Origin: Marinobacterium arenosum
GTDB taxonomy: Bacteria > Pseudomonadota > Gammaproteobacteria > Pseudomonadales > Balneatricaceae
Length of the DNA stretch: 44,171 nt
Direction: 5' to 3'
NCBI RefSeq assembly: GCF_019795155.1
Contig: NZ_JAILYN010000013.1
Coordinates: forward strand, 50,950 to 95,120
The position numbers were made by a program, and so were the translations under genes. A model generated the notes under the pieces. It was not told the DNA's origin and made no database searches. It worked only from the letters and a program-made list of their open reading frames with translations. This document shows positions 36,537 through 44,171 of this stretch, piece by piece (the first letter of the stretch is position 1; each line of letters starts with the position of its first letter).

Positions 36537-36555
36537 GGTGTGATTAACCGGTTTG

Positions 36556-36924
36556 TTATTTCAGTGATTTTTGGGCTTTTTTACGCAGTCGCGACCAGCA
36601 CTTCTTGGCCAGTCGATGCAGTTCGTCCTTCTCTAGTTCACCCAGCCCCGGACGGGCAAGCACCAGAATATCCACGGCCGGCAACTGATGCTGATTCAGG
36701 CGAAAAGATTCGCGCATGATACGCCGAACGCGGTTGCGTTTGACAGCACGGCGGACATTTTTTTTCGATATTACGAAGCCGATGCGGGGGTGAGACAGGC
36801 CGTTGGGGGTGGCCAAAAGAAGGATGTGCTGGTCTGGCACCTTTAAGGTGACATTATTGAAAACGGATTTAAAACCCCCGCCAGTCAATATACGTAACTG
36901 GCGGGGGTATTCGAATTCGGCCAT
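36556..36924 (-). CDS. rnpA: Ribonuclease P protein component
   Basis: RnpA is the protein cofactor of RNase P, which trims tRNA 5' ends. I use ATG 36924 (122 residues), although a TTG three codons earlier (36933) is open. The RNA-binding signature is intact: GFVISKKNVRRAVKRNRVRR followed by IMRESFR. It lies between rpmH and yidC in the usual order. No strong ribosome site is seen and coupling to rpmH is likely. Confidence 0.96.
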   Translation of the reverse strand: MAEFEYPRQLRILTGGGFKSVFNNVTLKVPDQHILLLATPNGLSHPRIGFVISKKNVRRAVKRNRVRRIMRESFRLNQHQLPAVDILVLARPGLGELEKDELHRLAKKCWSRLRKKAQKSLK

Positions 36925-36954
36925 CTCAGGCAACCAGACCAGAGGTAGCCGAGA

Positions 36955-37089
36955 TTAAGCGCTCAGACGCTTACGGCCTTTAGCGCGACGACGGTTAATG
37001 ACCTGACGACCGTTTTTAGTGGCCATACGGGCACGGAAACCGTGAGTACGTTTGCGCTTCAGTACGCTGGGTTGGAAAGTTCTTTTCAT
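36955..37089 (-). CDS. rpmH: 50S ribosomal protein L34
   Basis: L34 is a 44-residue basic protein of the large ribosomal subunit. It begins [19 protein letters not shown] and continues [20 protein letters not shown], ending KRLSA, a complete and typical sequence. The gene is shorter than many gene-finding cut-offs. It starts the rpmH-rnpA-yidC transcript, divergent from dnaA. Confidence 0.98.
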   Translation of the reverse strand: MKRTFQPSVLKRKRTHGFRARMATKNGRQVINRRRAKGRKRLSA

Positions 37090-37160
37090 TGCCGCAGTCC
37101 TACTAACGCTAGCTAATGTTTAGGTGGCTGATTATCCACGAGTCAAAAATCAGACGCGAA

Positions 37161-37189
37161 ATTCTAGGGGATCCGCTGACCGACTTCAA
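37161..37189 (-). promoter_or_regulatory. rpmH promoter
   Basis: TTGAAG (37189-37184) and TAGAAT (37166-37161) on the minus strand are 17 bases apart, close to sigma-70 consensus. A DnaA box (TTATCCACG, 37132-37140) lies just downstream of the expected start, so DnaA could affect this promoter. Confidence 0.75.
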
Positions 37190-37266
37190 GTGCTGATTAA
37201 AGAAAGTACAGGTTCTTTTTCTCTATACGCCTCTGCCCTTCCCCTGTCGGAGCGGGCCCACTGTTT

Positions 37267-37330
37267 GCCAGTCGCGCCAGTCGTGCCAGTCGTGCCAGTC
37301 GTGCCAGTCGTGCCAGTCGTGCCAGTCGTG
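37267..37330. repeat. 9-bp tandem repeat (GTCGTGCCA) upstream of dnaA
   Basis: The unit GTCGTGCCA is repeated head to tail about 6.7 times. The first copy has one change (GTCGCGCCA) and the last is partial. It lies in the rpmH-dnaA gap next to the DnaA boxes. The unit does not resemble a DnaA box. Confidence 0.9.
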
Positions 37331-37371
37331 TCTGCTGGCTCCATAGCACGGTGAAAACGGCAGATTGTTAT

Positions 37372-37586
37372 TGTGGTTAACCCTGTGCGTGAGTGTGGAT
37401 ATCTATAATTAACCTATTTAAAACATATAGATGGGTTGTGGTATAAAGCACGGAAAAACGCTTGGACAGGCTGTTCCAAGGCTGTGGTCAACGCTTGACC
37501 AGCCGGCCCGGCCGGAGTCGGCTTCTACACAATGTGTATAACCCTGGGTGTAGGGGGCGGGTATATTTGGGATTGTCTGTGGATAA
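37372..37586. other. DnaA-box cluster upstream of dnaA (candidate origin)
   Basis: Perfect boxes are TGTGTATAA (37533-37541) and TGTGGATAA (37578-37586). One-mismatch boxes are TGTGGTTAA (37372-37380), TGTGGATAT (37394-37402) and, further out, TTATCCACG (37132-37140) and TTATTCAGA (37622-37630). An AT-rich stretch at about 37395-37435 could be the unwinding element. A REP-like element interrupts at about 37497-37530. Pseudomonas has oriC in this rpmH-dnaA gap. The boxes nearest dnaA also suit dnaA autoregulation. Confidence 0.6.
37495..37530. repeat. Single REP-like element in the rpmH-dnaA gap
   Basis: GACCAGCCGGCCCGGCCGGAG...CTACAC belongs to the same family as the elements near 300, 3958 and 19154. 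The other strand starts GTGTAGAAGCCGACTCCGGC. It lies between DnaA boxes. Confidence 0.5.
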
Positions 37587-37680
37587 CAGCCGAAACACAG
37601 GCTAAAATCGCCCTCTTGAGGTTATTCAGAATATTCAGGCGCGGTATAGCCGAAATGCCGGAAGGAGAGAGGGCGGATTC

Positions 37681-39270
37681 ATGTCGGTGGAGCTATGGGA
37701 TCGCTGTTTGCTGAGCCTGCAGGCGGAGTTTCCTGCCCAGCAATACAACACCTGGGTGCGTCCTTTGAAGGTGGCCGAGGATGTTCAGGGTGCACTGGTG
37801 CTGCTGGCGCCCAACCGTTTTGTCCGCGATTGGGTCAATGACAAGTACCTGTCTCGGATCCGCCAGGTGGTGGCCGAACAGAGTGGCGATATCAGCCTGG
37901 ATGTGCGGCTGGAGGTCGCGCAGCGCTCATCGCCATTGATGCAGCGGCGGATGGCGACCGCCCCGGTTCGGCCGCGTCCGGCCGCGCGGGTGGCGCCGGC
38001 CAGCGGTTTTCATCCCGGGCCTTCGCCGGCACCGGCTGCCGAAGCGACCCCGATCATGCAGAGTCCGGCGGCAGCGGCCATGGAGAGCAACACCCCGGTT
38101 ACGGCCGAGCATGCCGCAACGACCAGCGCCGCTGCTACGACAATGGCGCCTGCCAGCCCGGTACAAGAGCCGGTGCAGCAGTCGCTGATGCCGGGCATGA
38201 TCGGCGCGATGCCGGAGCGGCAGATCGATGTCGAAGGGGGCATCAAGCATCAGTCGAATCTGAACCCGGCATTTACCTTCCAGTCGTTCGTACAGGGTAA
38301 ATCGAACCAGCTGGCACTGGCGGCGGCCCAGCAGGTGGCGGACAATCCCGGCAGCGCTTACAACCCGCTGTTTATCTATGGCGGCGTCGGCCTGGGTAAA
38401 ACCCACTTGATGCACGCTGTCGGTATTGAGATGCGCAAGCGCAACCCGAATGCCCGCATCGTTTATCTGCATTCCGAGCGGTTCGTGGCCGACATGGTAA
38501 AGGCGCTGCAGCTCAATGCGATCAACGATTTCAAGCGCTACTATCGTTCGGTGGATGCGTTGTTGATCGACGATATTCAGTTCTTCGCCGGCAAGGAGCG
38601 ATCCCAGGAGGAGTTCTTCCATACCTTCAATGCCTTGCTGGAGAGCGGTCAGCAGATGATCCTGACGTCGGACCGTTATCCGAAGGAGATCAGTGGCGTC
38701 GAGGAGCGGCTCAAGTCACGCTTCGGCTGGGGGTTGACGGTGGCGATTGAACCGCCGGAGCTGGAGACCCGGGTAGCGATCCTGATGAAGAAGGCCGAGG
38801 AAGCGAAAATTCAGCTGCCGGACGACGCCGCCTTCTTCCTGGCGCAGAAGATCCGCTCCAACGTGCGAGAGCTGGAAGGAGCATTGAAGCGGGTGATCGC
38901 CAACGCTCACTTCACCGGAAGTGCAATTACTACGCCATTTATCAAAGAATCTCTTAAAGACCTGCTGGCTTTGCAGGACAAACAGGTTAGTATTGATAAC
39001 ATTCAACGCGTTGTCGCTGACTACTTTAAAATCAAGGTGTCCGACCTGCTGTCCAAGCGCCGCAGCCGCTCGGTTGCGCGCCCGCGTCAGGTGGCGATGA
39101 GTCTGGCCAAAGAGCTGACCAATCACAGCCTGCCGGAGATTGGCGACGCGTTCGGTGGCCGTGATCACACCACCGTGCTCCACGCCTGTCGCAAGATCAA
39201 GGAGCTGCGTGAAAGTGATACGGACATCCGCGAAGATTATCAGAATTTGCTGCGCCATCTGACGGCGTAA
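37681..39270 (+). CDS. dnaA: Chromosomal replication initiator protein DnaA
   Basis: DnaA binds DnaA boxes and melts the origin. The 529-residue protein has domain I (about 1-80, with [13 protein letters not shown]) and an unusually long Ala/Pro-rich linker (about 85-190). The AAA+ domain follows with GGVGLGKTH (234-242) and [24 protein letters not shown]. Domain IV carries the signature [15 protein letters not shown]. It is longer than E. coli DnaA (467) because of the linker. Purine-rich GGAAGGAGAGAGGG sits upstream of ATG 37681. It heads dnaA-dnaN-recF-gyrB. Confidence 0.99.
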   Translation: MSVELWDRCLLSLQAEFPAQQYNTWVRPLKVAEDVQGALVLLAPNRFVRDWVNDKYLSRIRQVVAEQSGDISLDVRLEVAQRSSPLMQRRMATAPVRPRPAARVAPASGFHPGPSPAPAAEATPIMQSPAAAAMESNTPVTAEHAATTSAAATTMAPASPVQEPVQQSLMPGMIGAMPERQIDVEGGIKHQSNLNPAFTFQSFVQGKSNQLALAAAQQVADNPGSAYNPLFIYGGVGLGKTHLMHAVGIEMRKRNPNARIVYLHSERFVADMVKALQLNAINDFKRYYRSVDALLIDDIQFFAGKERSQEEFFHTFNALLESGQQMILTSDRYPKEISGVEERLKSRFGWGLTVAIEPPELETRVAILMKKAEEAKIQLPDDAAFFLAQKIRSNVRELEGALKRVIANAHFTGSAITTPFIKESLKDLLALQDKQVSIDNIQRVVADYFKIKVSDLLSKRRSRSVARPRQVAMSLAKELTNHSLPEIGDAFGGRDHTTVLHACRKIKELRESDTDIREDYQNLLRHLTA

Positions 39271-39305
39271 TGGATCGACGGAATAAGGTGCAAGGTGGGT
39301 AACCG

Positions 39306-40409
39306 ATGAGATTTGTCATTTCCAGAGAAGCCTTAATTAAACCGCTGCAGCTGGTTGCCGGCGTCGTCGAGCGTCGCCAGACGCTGCCGGTGCTGTCCAA
39401 CATTTTGCTGGTAGCCGAAGGTGATCAGCTGTCGATGACCGGTACCGACCTTGAGGTTGAACTGGTCGGCCGGGTAACCCTCGATGAGCCCGCCGAAGCC
39501 GGCTCGGTGACGGTGCCGGCCCGTAAGCTGATGGATATCTGTAAGTCATTGCCGGATGACGCCCGCATCGAGCTGGCCCTGAATGGTCAGAAGATGGTGA
39601 TCAAGGCCGGCCGCAGCCGCTTCAGCCTGTCCACCCTGCCGGCATCCGATTTCCCCAACGTCGAGGACGGCCCGCAGGCGCTGGAGCTGAGCATGGCCCA
39701 GCAGCAGCTGCGCCGGCTGATTGACAAGACCGGCTTCTCGATGGCCCAGCAGGACGTGCGTTACTACCTGAACGGGATGTTGCTGGAGATCGGTGACGGC
39801 GGCGTACGCTCGGTGTCCACCGACGGCCACCGGCTGGCGACCTGCCGGGTCGATGCCGAAGTGGCGACCGACGGTCTGAGCCAGATCATCGTACCGCGCA
39901 AAGGGATCCTGGAGCTGGCCCGCCTGCTGCAACACGGTGAAGAGCCGGTTCGGCTGGTGATCGGTGCCAACCATATCCGAGCCCATGTCGGCGACTTCAT
40001 CTTCACCTCCAAGCTGGTCGACGGCAAGTTCCCGGACTACCAGCGGGTCATTCCGAAGAACGGCGACAAGGAGATCCTCGGCGATCGCCAGGAACTGCGC
40101 CAGGTGTTCAGCCGGATCGCGATCCTGTCCAACGAGAAATACCGTGGCGTACGGCTGTCACTGACCAACGGTTACCTGCAGGTGATGGCTAACAACCCGG
40201 AGCAGGAGGAAGCGGAAGAGACTGTGGCGGTCGATTACCAGGGCGATACGCTGGAGATCGGCTTCAACGTCAACTACCTGCTGGACGTACTGTCGATCCT
40301 CAACTCTGATGTGGTACGTATCACCGTATCCGATTCCAACAGCAGTGCCCTGCTGCAGGGCTATGACGAAGAGGACAGCCTCTACGTTGTCATGCCGATG
40401 CGCATGTAA
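39306..40409 (+). CDS. dnaN: DNA polymerase III beta sliding clamp
   Basis: DnaN forms the ring clamp that holds polymerases on DNA. The 367-residue protein has three similar domains. Family stretches are VVERRQTLPVLSNILL, DLEVELVGRV, STDGHRLATCRV, and the C-terminal YVVMPMRM that lines the partner-binding pocket. AAGGTG lies upstream of the ATG. It follows dnaA by 35 bases. Confidence 0.99.
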   Translation: MRFVISREALIKPLQLVAGVVERRQTLPVLSNILLVAEGDQLSMTGTDLEVELVGRVTLDEPAEAGSVTVPARKLMDICKSLPDDARIELALNGQKMVIKAGRSRFSLSTLPASDFPNVEDGPQALELSMAQQQLRRLIDKTGFSMAQQDVRYYLNGMLLEIGDGGVRSVSTDGHRLATCRVDAEVATDGLSQIIVPRKGILELARLLQHGEEPVRLVIGANHIRAHVGDFIFTSKLVDGKFPDYQRVIPKNGDKEILGDRQELRQVFSRIAILSNEKYRGVRLSLTNGYLQVMANNPEQEEAEETVAVDYQGDTLEIGFNVNYLLDVLSILNSDVVRITVSDSNSSALLQGYDEEDSLYVVMPMRM

Positions 40410-40473
40410 GCAGTTGCTATCGCCGGGGTGTTTCAAACATCCCGGCGGTACCTGATTAGCCGCCCTCGCCTTC

Positions 40474-41565
40474 ATGTCGATCTCCCGTCTGGAAATCCAA
40501 CACCTCCGCAACCTTAGCCAGGTCAAAATCGAGCCGTCAGCACAGGTCAACATCCTGTCCGGCTTGAATGGCAGCGGTAAGACCAGCGTACTGGAAGCGC
40601 TTCACTTGCTCGGCCTCGGGCGCTCTTTTCGAACCCAGCATATCCGCCACCTGATCCAGCACCAGCAGAGCCACTGCCTGGTGGCCGCAGAGATCGATCC
40701 GCTCGGCCAGGGACGTCCGCAACGGCTCGGCGTACAGCGACAGCTGGACGGCGACAGCCTGTACCGCTATGCCGGCAATAATATCGACCTGTCGACCCTG
40801 GCCGAGCTGGTGCCGCTGCAGGTGATCAATGCCGACACGTTTGAATTGCTGGAAGGCAGCCCGCAGGCACGGCGCCAATATATCGACTGGGGTTCGTTCC
40901 ATGCCGAGCGTAGCTTTATCCAGCTCTGGCGCGGCTTTCGGCGTGTATTGAAGCAGCGAAATACACTGCTGAAATGTGGTAAAATCGACTATCGGCTACG
41001 CGCTGTCTGGGACCGGGAATTTGTTCGCTATGCCGAACAGCTGACCGACCAGCGGGCGCGCTATATCGAGCTGTTGAAACCGGCGTTTGAAGCCATACTG
41101 GCCCGGCTACTGAGCGGTGTTTCGGTCGAGATCGGCTTCCGTCCCGGCTGGGATCGCAAGCGTCCGCTCGATCAGCATCTGGCGGAAAGCTTTGAACGCG
41201 ACCTGCGCCAGGGCTTTACCAGTTACGGCCCCCAGCGAGCCGACCTGCGGGTCAAGGCGGATGGCTACAACGCCGCCGAGCGGCTGTCGCGGGGCCAGAA
41301 GAAACTGGTGGTCAGCGCACTGAAGCTGGCTCAGGGCAGCCTGTTTCACCAGCTCAGCCAACGGGCCTGTATCTACCTGATCGATGACCTGCCGTCCGAG
41401 CTGGACAGTCATCATAGCCAGACATTCTGCGAATACCTGGCAGGTGCGAACAACCAGTGTTTTATCACCTGTGTCGATCGGCGCTCGCTGCCGCAGAGCT
41501 GGGGAGCCGCGGTCGACACGGCACACTTCGTCGTTGAGGACGGCAGTGTGCGAAGAGCAGATTAA
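40474..41565 (+). CDS. recF: DNA replication and repair protein RecF
   Basis: RecF is an SMC-like ATPase that loads RecA at gaps with RecO and RecR. The 363-residue protein has Walker A GLNGSGKT (30-37), RSFRTQHIRHLI, the ABC signature LSRGQKKLVVSALKLAQG, and Walker B IYLIDDLPSELD. It lies between dnaN and gyrB, in the usual place. Confidence 0.98.
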   Translation: MSISRLEIQHLRNLSQVKIEPSAQVNILSGLNGSGKTSVLEALHLLGLGRSFRTQHIRHLIQHQQSHCLVAAEIDPLGQGRPQRLGVQRQLDGDSLYRYAGNNIDLSTLAELVPLQVINADTFELLEGSPQARRQYIDWGSFHAERSFIQLWRGFRRVLKQRNTLLKCGKIDYRLRAVWDREFVRYAEQLTDQRARYIELLKPAFEAILARLLSGVSVEIGFRPGWDRKRPLDQHLAESFERDLRQGFTSYGPQRADLRVKADGYNAAERLSRGQKKLVVSALKLAQGSLFHQLSQRACIYLIDDLPSELDSHHSQTFCEYLAGANNQCFITCVDRRSLPQSWGAAVDTAHFVVEDGSVRRAD

Positions 41566-41581
41566 TTAGGAGACCGACTGA

Positions 41582-44005
<2,424 letters not shown>

Positions 44006-44097
44006 TCGCTGAACGCCGGTTCCACCGACCAATTTTAAAACCCGCTTCGGCGTAATGCCGATCAGTTAAGCTCTTTAACTTGCTGATCAGGCAAGAG

Positions 44098-44136
44098 AAA
44101 ATCCGGAATCCATGTTAAGGGTTCCGGATTTTTTTA
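44098..44136 (+). terminator. Terminator after gyrB
   Basis: AATCCGGAATCC-N7-GGGTTCCGGATT with one mismatch near the loop is followed by seven or more T residues. It closely resembles the hairpin at 4158-4187. Confidence 0.9.
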
Positions 44137-44171
44137 TGCATTTCAGTCAGGCAGTGGATGCCATCTCTCGC

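Noticed and set aside
37124-37354. A 76-codon frame encoding PVV repeats, and a possible CRISPR array
   Set aside because: The frame is a translation of the 9-bp tandem repeat. The repeat has no spacers, so it is not CRISPR.

Overview
The window is a chromosomal segment of a GC-rich gammaproteobacterium. It spans the replication-origin neighbourhood: gyrB-recF-dnaN-dnaA, rpmH-rnpA-yidC, mnmE, mnmG-rsmG-parA-parB, atpIBEFHAGDC and glmU-glmS, in the order seen in Pseudomonas and Oceanospirillales relatives. A HexR regulator, a DUF416/YjaG protein, an H+-type c subunit and an FMN glutamate-synthase-like protein fit a marine or sediment gammaproteobacterium. The genus cannot be fixed from the sequence alone.

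Layout. 1-334: REP-like repeats. 334-1676 (minus): DUF416 gene plus two small membrane or Cys-rich genes. 1771-1878: a duplicated promoter segment. 1896-3823 (plus): TRAP membrane subunits DctQ and DctM. 3824-4275: REP-like repeats and a bidirectional terminator. 4276-5355 (minus): Tat-exported DctP resembling 2-oxoacid binders. 5593-6483 (plus): HexR. 6696-6908: a small charged protein. 6978-8468 (minus): membrane-anchored glutamate-synthase-like FMN enzyme. 8676-12051 (minus): an operon of an archaeal-type nucleoside-monophosphate phosphorylase, a beta-CASP metallo-beta-lactamase nuclease and a small helical protein. 12447-13529 (minus): Fic protein behind an AT-rich operator array. 13775-14200: single-domain response regulator. 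14200-14868: decayed DNA with an IS30-type transposase tail. 14869-18143: glmS and glmU. 18264-19004: TrmB-like regulator with a palindrome touching its start codon. 19308-26346: ATP synthase. 26557-30783: parB, parA, rsmG, mnmG. 30784-31271: AT-rich DNA with DnaA boxes. 31272-32874: lipoprotein and secreted protein of unknown role. 33404-37089: mnmE, yidC, rnpA, rpmH. 37090-37680: a second DnaA-box region with a 9-bp tandem repeat. 37681-44005: dnaA, dnaN, recF, gyrB.

How the genes work together. Most of the right two thirds is replication, segregation, ribosome/tRNA maturation, membrane insertion and ATP synthesis. The left third is accessory metabolism: 2-oxoacid uptake by TRAP next to a sugar-catabolism repressor, and a possible nucleotide or RNA salvage operon. 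The least described parts are the phosphorylase/nuclease/helical-protein operon, the TrmB regulator divergent from glmU-glmS, the Fic operator array, the alpha/beta-hydrolase-like lipoprotein lacking its catalytic serine, and two separate DnaA-box clusters on either side of the mnmE-rpmH block.
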